This document shows positions 20,713 through 29,405 of a stretch of 30,807 nt of DNA, in pieces. Made by a program: the position numbers and the translations under genes. Within the stretch, counting starts at the first letter, position 1, and every line of letters begins with the position of its first letter. Below the pieces are notes generated by a model, which was not told the DNA's origin, ran no database searches, and saw only the letters and a program-made list of their open reading frames with translations. Source of the DNA: Flemingiibacterium sp045649205 (GTDB lineage Bacteria > Bacillota > Clostridia > Oscillospirales > CAG-272); contig JAZRPJ010000066.1 of assembly GCA_045649205.1 (NCBI GenBank), positions 1 to 30,807 on the forward strand, in the 5' to 3' direction.

Positions 20713-23367
20713 TCACTTAACGATTTTCACAAGCTTTGCAAACTCCATCACAACGAGCGGAACAAGCGCAAGTCCAAGACAGATGAAATAATCAGCTATC
20801 GGCAAAAGCTCAAGTCCAAACGCAACTCTCACGCCCGGCAAAACCGCTACAAGTACAGTCGATACAAGAGCGAACAGTGCCGCAAGATTAAGTGTCTTGT
20901 TGCCGAAGAAGCCCACCTTAAAGAGGGATTTGTCACTGCGCATATTGAACGCCTGAACGATCTGACAAAGTGCAAGCACAAGGAACGCCATGGTTTCACC
21001 GCGGTGAAGTGCTGCAGAATCTGCGGCAAGGCTGCTGATTTCGCCGAAAGAGCATCCGCATCCGATCCAGAAAGCGGCAAGAGTGAGAAGTGCAAACATA
21101 ACACCCTGAAGCACGATTCTTACACCGAAGCCACCTGCGAAAATGCCTTCATTCTTGGGGCGCGGCTTCTTTAACATTACTCCGTCTTCCAATCTTTCCA
21201 TACCGAGCGCAATGGCAGGAAGTGAGTCGGTTACAAGATTGATCCAAAGAAGCTGCATGGAAAGAAGCGGCGCCTGATGCCACACGATCATCGCAAGGAA
21301 CACGGTAATGATCTCGCCGATATTGGTGCCGAGGAGATATCCCACAACCTTTTTGATGTTGGCGTAGATGCCCCTTCCCTCTTTTACCGCCTCGACGATG
21401 GTTGCAAAATTATCGTCGGTGAGGGTCATGTCAGCGGCACCCTTGGCAACGTCTGTACCGGTGATACCCATAGCACAGCCGATATCCGCCGCTTTAAGTG
21501 CCGGTGCGTCGTTTACGCCGTCGCCGGTCATGGATACGATCTGATCCTTTCTCTGCCATGCCTTGACAATGCGTATCTTATTTTCGGGGGATACTCTGGC
21601 ATAAACGGAGATATTTTCAACCTGGGCGTCAAGCTCATCATCGCTCATTGCATCAAGCTCCGCACCGGTGATGGCACGGTCGCCCTCCTCTAAAATACCA
21701 AGCTCCCTTGCAATAGCGGAAGCGGTCATTACATGGTCGCCGGTAATCATTACCGGTTTAATTCCGGCTTTGCGGCAGACTTCAACCGCGTCCTTCGCTT
21801 CCGGGCGAGGCGGGTCGATCATGCCCACAAGGCCGAGGAAAATGAGGTTATTTTCAAGCTCCTCGGAGGTGGGATTTTCCGGCACCTCGTCAATTTCCTT
21901 GTAGCCTATGGCAAGCACGCGAAGCGCCATTCCGCTCATGGCGGCGGTCATTTCTCTCGCCTTTTCCATATCGCCGGAAATACAGCGAGGCAGCATCATG
22001 TCAAATGCGCCCTTGACGATTACAATATTCTTGCCGTCAATCTTATTGACGGTGGACATAAGCTTTCTGTCAGAATCAAAAGGAATCTCTGCCATACGTG
22101 GATATTTAGCGTTAAGGTCAGCCTTAGTGAAACCATTCTTGTATGCCGCAAGAACGATCGCCGTTTCGGTGGGGTCGCCGATATGCTTTTCCTCACCGTC
22201 GGTCACAGTAACGGTGCCGTCGGAGCAAAGAGTTCCGTAAATTAGGAGATTTTTAATTTTTTCGCTGTTGTCAGAGGCAACATTTTCCACATCAACCTCG
22301 CCCTCGGCATACGCCTTGACGAGGGTCATTCTGTTCTGGGTAAGAGTACCCGTTTTATCGGAACAGATTATTGATGCGCTTCCGAGAGTTTCCACCGCAG
22401 GCAGACGGCGGATAAGGGCATTTTTCTTGACCATCCGCTGTACACCGATGGAAAGAACGATAGTAACGATTGCCGGAAGTCCCTCGGGAATCGCCGAAAC
22501 CGCAAGGGAAACAGCGGTCATGAACATATCCATGATTGGCTTGTCATTGAGAAGTCCTACTGCGAATATCACCGCACAGCATCCGAGGGCGATAAAGCCA
22601 AGATACTTGCCGAGCTGTGCCAGCTTCTTCTGGAGCGGTGTCTGCCCCTCCTCCTCGCCTTCGAGAAGATTTGCAATCTTGCCCATTTCGGTATTCATGC
22701 CTGTGGAGCTGACAACCGCAGTAGCAGTTCCGTAGGTGATGGAGCATCCGGAGAAGACCATATTGCTCCGGTCACCGAGAGGTGCTTTCTCGTCAACTGC
22801 AACAGATGCATCCTTTTCGGAGGGAACGGATTCACCGGTCAGTGCTGATTCCTCGCTCTTAAGACTTACACTGTGAATGAGCCTTGCATCGGCAGGCACA
22901 AAGTCGCCGGCTTCAAGACGTATAATATCACCGGGCACAAGTTCGGAGGCACCAATAATCTTTTCCTCTCCCCCGCGGATTACTCTTGCGTGAGGTGCCG
23001 ACATACTTTTAAGGGCATCCAGTGCCTTTTCCGCCTTGCTTTCCTGGACAACGCCCATAATAGCGTTGAGAATAACGATAATGAGAATAAGTCCCGGCTC
23101 AAAAAATTCCCCTACACTTCCGTGACCCTGCATAAGCTCATAGATTACAATACCCGCAGATACTGCCGCCGCAAGAAGGAGAATTATAATCATTACATCC
23201 TTGAATTGGTCGATAAAGCGCGCGAACATTGTCTTTTTCTTTTTTTCGCGGAGCTTGTTTTCGCCGTACTTTTGAAGTCTTTCGGACGCTTCCGCTTCGG
23301 TGAGTCCCGATTCGGTAACAGATAGCTCTGCTAAAACTGATTTTGTGTCTATTGAATGTGGTGTCAT
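20713..23367 (-). CDS. P-type Ca2+-transporting ATPase (PMCA/SERCA-like)
   Basis: 884 residues from ATG 23367, chosen because GGAGG lies just upstream; an ATG four codons earlier overlaps that site. An N-terminal cation-ATPase domain (HSIDTKSVLAELSV) is followed by ten membrane helices in P2A layout. The TGES motif is at ~177-180, PEGLP of helix 4 at ~294-298, and the phosphorylated DKTGTLT aspartate at ~337. Helix 6 carries INLVTDSLPA, with Asn and Asp of the calcium site. The TGDGVNDAPALK hinge motif is present. It exports Ca2+ (possibly other divalent ions) from the cytoplasm using ATP. It is a single-gene unit. Confidence 0.94.
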   Translation of the reverse strand: MTPHSIDTKSVLAELSVTESGLTEAEASERLQKYGENKLREKKKKTMFARFIDQFKDVMIIILLLAAAVSAGIVIYELMQGHGSVGEFFEPGLILIIVILNAIMGVVQESKAEKALDALKSMSAPHARVIRGGEEKIIGASELVPGDIIRLEAGDFVPADARLIHSVSLKSEESALTGESVPSEKDASVAVDEKAPLGDRSNMVFSGCSITYGTATAVVSSTGMNTEMGKIANLLEGEEEGQTPLQKKLAQLGKYLGFIALGCCAVIFAVGLLNDKPIMDMFMTAVSLAVSAIPEGLPAIVTIVLSIGVQRMVKKNALIRRLPAVETLGSASIICSDKTGTLTQNRMTLVKAYAEGEVDVENVASDNSEKIKNLLIYGTLCSDGTVTVTDGEEKHIGDPTETAIVLAAYKNGFTKADLNAKYPRMAEIPFDSDRKLMSTVNKIDGKNIVIVKGAFDMMLPRCISGDMEKAREMTAAMSGMALRVLAIGYKEIDEVPENPTSEELENNLIFLGLVGMIDPPRPEAKDAVEVCRKAGIKPVMITGDHVMTASAIARELGILEEGDRAITGAELDAMSDDELDAQVENISVYARVSPENKIRIVKAWQRKDQIVSMTGDGVNDAPALKAADIGCAMGITGTDVAKGAADMTLTDDNFATIVEAVKEGRGIYANIKKVVGYLLGTNIGEIITVFLAMIVWHQAPLLSMQLLWINLVTDSLPAIALGMERLEDGVMLKKPRPKNEGIFAGGFGVRIVLQGVMFALLTLAAFWIGCGCSFGEISSLAADSAALHRGETMAFLVLALCQIVQAFNMRSDKSLFKVGFFGNKTLNLAALFALVSTVLVAVLPGVRVAFGLELLPIADYFICLGLALVPLVVMEFAKLVKIVK

Positions 23368-23397
23368 TTTTTCCTCCATGTAAATGCTTTTACCACT

Positions 23398-23426
23398 ATT
23401 ATATCCAAAAATCCCCTTGATGACAA
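23398..23426 (-). promoter_or_regulatory. Promoter of the Ca2+ ATPase gene
   Basis: On the minus strand TTGTCA (23421-23426), a 17-base spacer and TATAAT (23398-23403). The -35 box lies inside the terminator stem of the upstream operon. Confidence 0.7.
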
Positions 23427-23433
23427 GGGGATT
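23405..23433 (-). terminator. Terminator of the fhs-tsaE-tsaB-rpiB operon
   Basis: Perfect 10-bp stem (23410-23419 with 23424-23433) with a four-base loop, followed on the minus strand by five T residues. It overlaps the -35 box of the ATPase promoter. Confidence 0.8.
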
Positions 23434-23498
23434 AGGAATTAATTAACAGATTTTATTATAATTATTCTCAGCGCGGTCACAATCTCATGCAGATATGG

Positions 23499-23526
23499 CA
23501 TCACGCAGTCAGATGACTGCGTGATG
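23499..23526. terminator. Hairpin directly after rpiB
   Basis: A perfect 12-bp stem (CATCACGCAGTC at 23499-23510, complement at 23515-23526) five bases from the rpiB stop. On the minus strand no T run follows, so it may protect the mRNA 3' end, with true termination at the hairpin 65 bases later. Nothing else is visible in 23434-23498. Confidence 0.5.
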
Positions 23527-23531
23527 TTTCT

Positions 23532-23987
23532 TTATTTACCTGCCTGCTCGGCTTCAATTGCCGCTATCATATCGACACGGGTCTGATGGCGTCCACCCTC
23601 AAATTCGGTGTCAAGGAAGATATCGCAAAGCTCAAGTCCAAGACCGAAGCCAACCACTCTGCCGCCGAGGCAAAGAACGTTTGCATCGTTGTGAAGTCTT
23701 GTAAACTTAACCGAGAATGCATCGGATGCACAAGCTGCGCGGATTCCCTTATGCTTGTTTGCTGCCATGGACATTCCGATGCCTGTTCCGCATACGAGGA
23801 TTCCGCGGTAACATTCGCCGGACTGGATGGACTCGCAGAGCTTTCTTGCATAATCGGGATAGTTCACGCTCTCGCCGTCACAGCCAAAATCGCGATACTT
23901 GATTCCCTTTTCGTCAAGATGCTTCATAATTTCCTTTTTCAGCTCATAACCGCCGTGGTCACAAGCAAGTGCTAAAATTTTTTCCAT
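23532..23987 (-). CDS. rpiB: Ribose-5-phosphate isomerase B
   Basis: 151 residues, standard for RpiB/LacAB. The family pattern is complete: CDHGGYELK (Asp10, His11), GILVCGTGIGMSMAANK with the catalytic-base Cys66 and the GTGIG phosphate loop, and RLHNDANVLCLGGR with His99 and Asn100. It interconverts ribose 5-phosphate and ribulose 5-phosphate in the cytoplasm (non-oxidative pentose phosphate pathway). A sugar-phosphate substrate variant such as allose 6-phosphate cannot be excluded. AGGAGATTATC precedes the ATG. It is the last gene of the fhs-tsaE-tsaB-rpiB operon, 20 bp after tsaB. Confidence 0.95.
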   Translation of the reverse strand: MEKILALACDHGGYELKKEIMKHLDEKGIKYRDFGCDGESVNYPDYARKLCESIQSGECYRGILVCGTGIGMSMAANKHKGIRAACASDAFSVKFTRLHNDANVLCLGGRVVGFGLGLELCDIFLDTEFEGGRHQTRVDMIAAIEAEQAGK

Positions 23988-24007
23988 GATAATCTCCTAT
24001 ATGTTTA

Positions 24008-24706
24008 TTATTTTTCGTTCTTTAGTTTTTCTTCCCGTTCACGTTCCGCCTGGGATGCGCGAAGGTATTTCGCGGACAAGGTTTTGTCGGTAAGTACCTT
24101 TCCCACGGCATGGGCTTCTTCCGCTAAAAGTCCGCAGGAAAGTGCATTCTGGGGTATCATCAGCGCCGGCGTATCGCGGACGGTTATTTCTTTCTCCGAG
24201 AAGAACTTTTTCGCAAGATCATAGCCGTCGCCGCAGAGGCGGATTTCGGTAATCCCCTTCTCACAGAGCATTGTGTAAAGCTCATCAAGGGGAATAAGCA
24301 TATCCTCGGTCTTTCGCTCACCGTTTTCAAAAATCGCCGTATATACCTGATTTCGGCGCGCATCCATAACCGGTACGGTAACACCGCCAAGCCCGTCAAG
24401 ATTTTTTGCCAGAGCCGCAAGAGTAGAAACGCCCACGCAGGGCTTGTTTTTTCCGAAAGTTAGTCCCTTTATAAGGGAAACACCGATTCTGACTCCCGTA
24501 AAAGAGCCGGGACCGTCGCAGACGGCATATAGATCGATGTCATCGAAGGAAATGCCCGCCTTTAAAAGAGAATTTTCAATCATTGGCAGCAAAGTTTCGC
24601 TGTGAGTAAGAAGTCCGTTCACCGTGTAAAGCGTCAGCATACGCCCGTCCTTGACGAGGGCGCATGAGGCGGTATTGGCGGTGGAATCTATTGCAAGAGT
24701 AAGCAT
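24008..24706 (-). CDS. tsaB: tRNA threonylcarbamoyladenosine biosynthesis protein TsaB
   Basis: 232 residues. The N-terminal part MLTLAIDSTANTASCALV and the motif CDGPGSFTGVRIGVSLIKGL are TsaB hallmarks in the ASKHA fold; the metal and catalytic residues of TsaD are absent, as expected. TsaB joins TsaD and TsaE in transferring threonylcarbamoyl to A37 of ANN-decoding tRNAs. AGAGGAATAAAT precedes the ATG. It lies 11 bp after tsaE. tsaD is not in this window. The charged C-terminal tail (EREREEKLKNEK) is a little longer than usual. Confidence 0.95.
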   Translation of the reverse strand: MLTLAIDSTANTASCALVKDGRMLTLYTVNGLLTHSETLLPMIENSLLKAGISFDDIDLYAVCDGPGSFTGVRIGVSLIKGLTFGKNKPCVGVSTLAALAKNLDGLGGVTVPVMDARRNQVYTAIFENGERKTEDMLIPLDELYTMLCEKGITEIRLCGDGYDLAKKFFSEKEITVRDTPALMIPQNALSCGLLAEEAHAVGKVLTDKTLSAKYLRASQAEREREEKLKNEK

Positions 24707-24717
24707 ATTTATTCCTC

Positions 24718-25155
24718 TTAATCTGCGCCTACAAGTTCTGCCGTAATTATTCGGCTGTCACCCGTAAGCTTTTCAATTTTGACCCGAATGTAGCGTTCGG
24801 GCAGCGCGTATGGGATATTTTCGCTCCATTCGGTCAGGATGATGCCGCGACCGAAGTAGTCGTAAAAGCCGATGGAATCGAGGGAATCTTCGTCCTCGAT
24901 GCGATACATATCGAAATGGAAGACAGTCTTCTTTCCTCCCTCGTACTCGTTCACGATGGAATAGGTGGGGCTGCAGACTTCCGCTTCGGGGAAAATGAGT
25001 CCTACAAATCCGCGGCTGAATGCAGTCTTCCCTGCCCCGAGGTCACCGTAAAGGGCAACAAACTCCTCGCCCTTTTCAATGGCATAGTCGGCAACAAATG
25101 CGCCGATTTCCTCGGTTTCCTCTGCCGAATTGGTAATCTTTTTTAATATTTCCAT
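24718..25155 (-). CDS. tsaE: tRNA threonylcarbamoyladenosine biosynthesis ATPase TsaE
   Basis: 145 residues with Walker A GDLGAGKT at 37-44, the switch region CSPTYSIVNEY, FHFDMYRIED (Walker B-like) and ILTEWSENI, all characteristic of TsaE. It hydrolyses ATP to reset the TsaB-TsaD complex. The start codon overlaps the fhs stop (TGATG), so it is translated by coupling to fhs. Confidence 0.95.
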   Translation of the reverse strand: MEILKKITNSAEETEEIGAFVADYAIEKGEEFVALYGDLGAGKTAFSRGFVGLIFPEAEVCSPTYSIVNEYEGGKKTVFHFDMYRIEDEDSLDSIGFYDYFGRGIILTEWSENIPYALPERYIRVKIEKLTGDSRIITAELVGAD

Positions 25156-26828
25156 CAGAACAGACCGACGATCTTTCCGTCGTCATCCACGTCAATGGCA
25201 TATGCCGCCGGAACCTTGGGAAGTCCGGGCATGGTGAGAATGGAGCCGGTCAGTACCACGATGAACTGCGCACCTGCCGACAGCTTCACCTCGCGGACAG
25301 TAAGGGTGAACCTGGTGGGGCGACCAAGCTTCGCCGGGTCATCGGACAGCGAATACTGTGTTTTCGCCATACATACGGGGAAGCTCTGATACTTTTCATC
25401 AAGCGCTAAAATTTCAGACAGCTGCTTCTCCGCACCTGCTTCGAAAACAACCTTCTCTGCGCCATAGATTTTGGTTGCGATGGTAGTGATCTTGTCCTTT
25501 ATAGACATTTCGTTCGGGTAAAGAGTCTTGAAATCGGATTCTTTCTCGCAGGCTTCAACAACCTTCTTCGCAAGCTCGATTCCGCCCTCGCCGCCTTTTG
25601 CAAAGACTTCGGAAAGAGCGAAGGATGCGCCTCTTTCCTCGCATGCCTTGCGGATCACGTCAAGCTCTGCATCTGTATCTGTATCGAAGCGGTTGATTGC
25701 AACCACTACAGGTACGCCGAATTTGGAGAGATTTTCGATATGTGCCTCAAGGTTTACGATACCGCGGGACAGAGCCTCGCAGTTTTCAGCCTTAAGCTCC
25801 GCCTTGGGAACGCCGCCGTTGTATTTCAGCGCACGGACAGTAGCTACAAGAACTATCGCCGAGGGAGCAAGTCCTGCTTTACGGCACTTGATGTTCAGGA
25901 ACTTCTCCGCTCCAAGGTCAGCACCGAAGCCTGCCTCGGTAATGGCATAATCGCCAAGCTTAAGGGCAAGCTTTGTGGCACGGACGGAGTTACATCCGTG
26001 AGCGATATTGGCAAACGGTCCGCCGTGGATGATTGCGGGAGTGTTTTCAAGAGTCTGTACCAGGTTCGGCTTGATGGCATCCTTAAGGAGTGCCGCCATA
26101 GAGCCCTGCGCTTTGATGTCCTTTGCATAGACAGGAGAGCCGTTGTATTTGTATGCAACGAGGATATCGCCAAGTCTTGCCTTAAGGTCGGAAATAGATT
26201 CCGCAAGACAAAGAATCGCCATAACCTCGCTGGCAACCGTAATCTGGAAATGGTCTTCTCTGACCACACCGGACATCTTGCCGCCCAGACCTACAACACA
26301 GTTGCGGAGTGTACGGTCATTTGTATCGGTACAGCGTGTAACAACCACACGGCGAGGGTCGATATTAAGCTCGTTTCCCTGGAAAATATGGTTATCGAGA
26401 ATAGCGCAAAGAAGATTATTCGCCGCAGTGATAGCATGGAAATCTCCCGTGAAGTGGAGATTGATGTCCTCCATGGGAACGACCTGGGCGTATCCGCCGC
26501 CTGCCGCGCCGCCCTTTACGCCGAATACCGGTCCGAGGGAAGGCTCGCGCAGAGCGATGACCGCATTCTTGCCGATCTTCTTCATAGCCATGCCAAGACC
26601 TACGGTGGTGGTAGTCTTACCTTCACCTGCAGGAGTCGGGTTGATAGCGGTTACGAGAATCAGCTTTCCGTTGGGTCTGTCGGCAGTACGGCGAATGAAA
26701 TCATCGGTAATTTTCGCCTTGTATTTGCCGTAAAGTTCAAGCTCGTCATCCATAACGCCCAGCTTTTCTGCGATTTTAGCAATGGGGAGCATCGTGGCTT
26801 CGTTTGCAATTTCGATATCTGTTTTCAT
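25155..26828 (-). CDS. fhs: Formate-tetrahydrofolate ligase
   Basis: 557 residues, the family's exact usual length. The ATP loop TPAGEGKTTTTVGL lies at 65-78. Other hallmarks are REPSLGPVFGVKGGAAGGGYAQV, LHFTGDFHAI, GGPFANIAHGCNS and the C-terminal TGSILTMPGLPKVPAA. It joins formate to tetrahydrofolate with ATP, giving 10-formyl-THF for purine synthesis, initiator-tRNA formylation, or the methyl branch of acetogenesis. AAAGGATAACAAG precedes the ATG at 26828. It is the first gene of an operon with tsaE, tsaB and rpiB. No other Wood-Ljungdahl gene is in the window, so an acetogenic role is not supported. Confidence 0.98.
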   Translation of the reverse strand: MKTDIEIANEATMLPIAKIAEKLGVMDDELELYGKYKAKITDDFIRRTADRPNGKLILVTAINPTPAGEGKTTTTVGLGMAMKKIGKNAVIALREPSLGPVFGVKGGAAGGGYAQVVPMEDINLHFTGDFHAITAANNLLCAILDNHIFQGNELNIDPRRVVVTRCTDTNDRTLRNCVVGLGGKMSGVVREDHFQITVASEVMAILCLAESISDLKARLGDILVAYKYNGSPVYAKDIKAQGSMAALLKDAIKPNLVQTLENTPAIIHGGPFANIAHGCNSVRATKLALKLGDYAITEAGFGADLGAEKFLNIKCRKAGLAPSAIVLVATVRALKYNGGVPKAELKAENCEALSRGIVNLEAHIENLSKFGVPVVVAINRFDTDTDAELDVIRKACEERGASFALSEVFAKGGEGGIELAKKVVEACEKESDFKTLYPNEMSIKDKITTIATKIYGAEKVVFEAGAEKQLSEILALDEKYQSFPVCMAKTQYSLSDDPAKLGRPTRFTLTVREVKLSAGAQFIVVLTGSILTMPGLPKVPAAYAIDVDDDGKIVGLF

Positions 26829-26870
26829 CTTGTTATCCTTTCGGTAAATTCAGAATAAATAGCTACATTA

Positions 26871-26900
26871 ATTATATCATAAAAATACTCCCGTAGTCAA
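26871..26900 (-). promoter_or_regulatory. Promoter of the fhs operon
   Basis: On the minus strand TTGACT (26895-26900), an 18-base spacer and TATAAT (26871-26876), about 42 bases before the fhs start. Confidence 0.75.
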
Positions 26901-26917
26901 GGGGATTTTGCACATTT

Positions 26918-26950
26918 ATAAAAAGATGGGCGATGCCATCGGCATCGCCC
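26918..26950 (-). terminator. Terminator of the purE-purN operon
   Basis: Perfect 10-bp stem (GGGCGATGCC at 26928-26937, complement at 26941-26950) with a three-base loop, followed on the minus strand by ATCTTTTTAT. It starts eight bases after the purN stop. Confidence 0.88.
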
Positions 26951-26957
26951 TTAAATT

Positions 26958-27581
26958 TTACTTTATATGTACGACCCCATCCGCCACGGTGAGTCTGTCC
27001 GAGCAGAAAAGCTCAATCGCCTCGGGAAGGAGCTTCCATTCAGCCTCTTCCATGATACGCTTTTGGAGAATTTCGGGAGTGTCCCCCTCCATGACCGCTA
27101 CCGCTTTCTGGGCGATGATTGGTCCACCGTCGCAGACTTCGTTTACAAAATGAACCGTCGCGCCGGAAACCTTGACGCCCTTTTTAAGTGCCTCTTCGTG
27201 GACGTGAAGTCCGTAGAAGCCCTCGCCGCAGAAGCTGGGAATAAGGGCAGGATGTACGTTGATTACACGGTTTTCGTATGTTCTTGTGAAGCTTTCGTCG
27301 AGGATTATCATAAAGCCGGCAAGCACCACGAGGTCGATGTCACGGCTTTTAAGCTCAGAAATCAAAGCCTTGGTGTATTCCACACGGTCGGGGTAGTCCT
27401 TTTTGGGGATGACAATTCCCGAAACGCCGTGATTTTTCGCGCGCTCAAGGGCATATGCCCCCTCTTTACTTGAAATCACGACCTCCACCTTGCCGCTTCT
27501 TATTATTCCGCTCTCGCAGGCATCTAAAATCGCCTGTAAATTTGTTCCGCCGCCGGAAACAAGCACCGCTATTTTTTTCAT
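26958..27581 (-). CDS. purN: Phosphoribosylglycinamide formyltransferase
   Basis: 207 residues. The phosphate-binding start KKIAVLVSGGGTNLQAIL, the catalytic asparagine-histidine part INVHPALIPSFCGEGFYG, and SGATVHFVNEVCDGGPII are diagnostic of PurN. It transfers the formyl group of 10-formyl-THF to GAR, the third step of purine synthesis, so it uses the product of fhs encoded next door. It lies 11 bp after purE and ends the operon. The other pur genes are not in this window. Confidence 0.97.
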   Translation of the reverse strand: MKKIAVLVSGGGTNLQAILDACESGIIRSGKVEVVISSKEGAYALERAKNHGVSGIVIPKKDYPDRVEYTKALISELKSRDIDLVVLAGFMIILDESFTRTYENRVINVHPALIPSFCGEGFYGLHVHEEALKKGVKVSGATVHFVNEVCDGGPIIAQKAVAVMEGDTPEILQKRIMEEAEWKLLPEAIELFCSDRLTVADGVVHIK

Positions 27582-27592
27582 AGCTCCACCCT

Positions 27593-28087
27593 TTACAGTC
27601 CAAGAGAAGCCTGAAGCTGTGCGTCCTTTGCGATAACGCCCGCTTCCATCTCCACCTTGAAGGCTTCAAGCTTTTCAGCAAGCGCATCATCGGAAAGTGC
27701 AAGCATCTGCGCCGCAAGGATCGCTGCATTCTGTGCTCCGTCGATCGCAACGGTTGCAACAGGAATACCACCCGGCATCTGTACCATGGAAAGAAGTGAA
27801 TCAAGTCCGTCCATAGTGGAGGATTTTATCGGAATACCGATTACGGGAAGAGTCGTGTAAGCCGCAAGCACGCCGCCGAGATGCGCCGCCTTACCTGCCG
27901 CCGCAATGATCACGCCAAAGCCGTTTTCCTTTGCCTTTGATGCAAGCTCTTCTGCAGCTCTTGGAGTTCTGTGTGCGCTTATTACCCTCGCCTCGTAGGG
28001 AATCCCGAATTTTTCAAGCTGATCAAGACATTTCTTAACTACCGGCAGATCGGAATCACTGCCCATCACTACTGCTACTTTTTTCAT
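27593..28087 (-). CDS. purE: 5-(carboxyamino)imidazole ribonucleotide mutase
   Basis: 164 residues. GSDSDLPVVKKCLDQLEKFGIPYEARVISAHRTP is the class I PurE signature, followed by AAAGKAAHLGGVLAAYTTLPVIGIP and SLLSMVQMPGGIPVATVAI. It converts N5-CAIR to CAIR in purine synthesis. No purK is visible nearby. AAAGGAGAATAAAA precedes the ATG at 28087. The gene is 20 bp after the thioesterase and 11 bp before purN. Confidence 0.97.
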   Translation of the reverse strand: MKKVAVVMGSDSDLPVVKKCLDQLEKFGIPYEARVISAHRTPRAAEELASKAKENGFGVIIAAAGKAAHLGGVLAAYTTLPVIGIPIKSSTMDGLDSLLSMVQMPGGIPVATVAIDGAQNAAILAAQMLALSDDALAEKLEAFKVEMEAGVIAKDAQLQASLGL

Positions 28088-28107
28088 TTTTATTCTCCTT
28101 TTTCAAC

Positions 28108-28566
28108 TTACTTATTGCACTCCGCTCTTCTTGCACGGCGGAGCTTTGCATTTTCGTATTCAAGAAGCTCCTCTTCCGTTTCGAGGATAAGCCTCGGAAC
28201 CTCTGCCGGCTTCTCGTTCTCGTCAAGGGCAACCATGATCACATAAGCGGTATTTATAAGCTTTCGGTTGCCGTTAAGCTCCTCAACGTAGACCGTGACC
28301 TTGATCTCCATGGAGCTTCTGCCAACGTAAGTCAGCTTGCCTACGATGAGAACCGTGTCGTTGGCATAAGCCGGAGCCTTGAATTCAAGCATGTCTATTG
28401 CCGCCGTCGTCACGTTCATCCCCGAATGGCGGCGTGCAACCACCGCGGCAACAATGTCGATCCAGCTCATAAGCTGTCCGCCGAAAAGCCGCTGGTAGCC
28501 GTTAAGTGAGCCTTGAGTCAGGATATGAACCTGCTCCGTAATCGAATCGGATACTTTCTTTTCCAT
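28108..28566 (-). CDS. Acyl-CoA thioesterase (hotdog fold)
   Basis: 152 residues from ATG 28566, which follows AAGGAAGTAAGA; the frame is open 59 codons further but that extension lies within the PHP gene. The hotdog-fold pattern GYQRLFGGQLMSWIDIVAAVVARRH carries the catalytic-type Asp37 of the YciA/BACH acyl-CoA hydrolase group, followed by DMLEFKAPAYANDTVLIVGKLTYVGRSSMEIKV. It should hydrolyse acyl-CoA thioesters in the cytoplasm; chain-length preference is unknown. A lysine/arginine-rich C-terminal tail follows the fold. It is co-transcribed with purE and the PHP gene for no obvious metabolic reason. Confidence 0.88.
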   Translation of the reverse strand: MEKKVSDSITEQVHILTQGSLNGYQRLFGGQLMSWIDIVAAVVARRHSGMNVTTAAIDMLEFKAPAYANDTVLIVGKLTYVGRSSMEIKVTVYVEELNGNRKLINTAYVIMVALDENEKPAEVPRLILETEEELLEYENAKLRRARRAECNK

Positions 28567-28582
28567 TCTTACTTCCTTAATA

Positions 28583-29287
28583 TCATGAATTTGTGAAAAA
28601 CACATCCGCAACCTCATCGAAATACGGCTCTTGGATACACAGTGCGGTATACTTCGCCGTAGTGATGTAGCGGCATAGTGTCTTTTCGTCGGTGATGTCA
28701 TCGGGCACGTATACGCCGCATTTCGGTCTGTAGGAATCCGCATGGTAATCGCCGCCGCAGGTTACGATTAAATTATTCTCTTTTGCGACTTGAATTAATC
28801 TTTCGCTGTATGATTTTTTATATATGGGATGACAGCTTATTTCAATTCCGTCCATGAGGCTCGTATCAAGAACGGTTGCATTATTTCGGAAAGGATGCGC
28901 CTGAACGAGGATTCCGCCGTTTTCCTTTACAGCGTGGTACAGTTCTTCCTGAGTATATCCGTAAAGATCGGGATGCCTATAAAGGAAATCGGTGTCAACT
29001 CCGTACACGAGAAAATGCACGTGGGGGTAACGCGCCATTGTAACTTCCACACCGAAAAATACGCGGAAATTATTTTTATCACCGTATTCCTTCGCCATTT
29101 TGTATTCGTCGATATAATCTCTTATAAGCTGTCCGTTAGGACGTTCCTCGGCGTATTCCTTCTGATAATGGTTTGTCAGTATAAAACCGTCGATACCGTG
29201 TTCTTTATTAATATCTATAATCGCCCTGTAATCTTTTTTACAGCAAATGCTTATCCCGGAAGAATGAGCATGAAAATCAATCAGCAT
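28583..29287 (-). CDS. PHP domain metal-dependent phosphoesterase
   Basis: 234 residues. PHP motifs appear in order: DFHAHSSG (HxH) at the N-terminus, FILTNHYQ, FFGVEVT, LVQAHPFR, and GGDYHAD near the C-terminus, which would bind two or three metals. The family includes nucleoside-phosphate and histidinol-phosphate phosphatases; the substrate here is undetermined. The N-terminal motif is followed by an unusual ISICCKKDY segment with two cysteines. The ribosome binding site is weak (CAAGGGTAC). It is the first gene of the PHP-thioesterase-purE-purN unit. Confidence 0.85.
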   Translation of the reverse strand: MLIDFHAHSSGISICCKKDYRAIIDINKEHGIDGFILTNHYQKEYAEERPNGQLIRDYIDEYKMAKEYGDKNNFRVFFGVEVTMARYPHVHFLVYGVDTDFLYRHPDLYGYTQEELYHAVKENGGILVQAHPFRNNATVLDTSLMDGIEISCHPIYKKSYSERLIQVAKENNLIVTCGGDYHADSYRPKCGVYVPDDITDEKTLCRYITTAKYTALCIQEPYFDEVADVFFTNS

Positions 29288-29336
29288 AGCTTGTACCCTT
29301 GTGTGCCGTAACGCACCATATCAAAATTGCACTATA

Positions 29337-29365
29337 ATTATACCATAATATCAAGTATTTGTCAA
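29337..29365 (-). promoter_or_regulatory. Consensus promoter of the PHP-thioesterase-purE-purN operon
   Basis: On the minus strand TTGACA (29360-29365), a 17-base spacer and TATAAT (29337-29342), giving a leader of about 45 bases. Confidence 0.85.
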
Positions 29366-29378
29366 CCGACCGGTGCCG

Positions 29379-29405
29379 AAAAAAGCCCTTAAAGCATCAC
29401 AGGGC
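29379..29405 (-). terminator. Probable terminator of tmcAL
   Basis: A short GC stem (GCCCT/AGGGC at 29401-29405 and 29385-29389) spans the stop codon and is followed on the minus strand by six T residues. Confidence 0.5.

Noticed and set aside
25155..26828. Acetogenesis (Wood-Ljungdahl) locus
   Set aside because: fhs is alone among tsaE, tsaB and rpiB; no folD, metF or acs genes are present in the window.
25740..26858. 372-codon open frame antisense to fhs
   Set aside because: fhs on the minus strand is unmistakable over the same span; the antisense frame shows no recognisable domain and is a codon-usage shadow.
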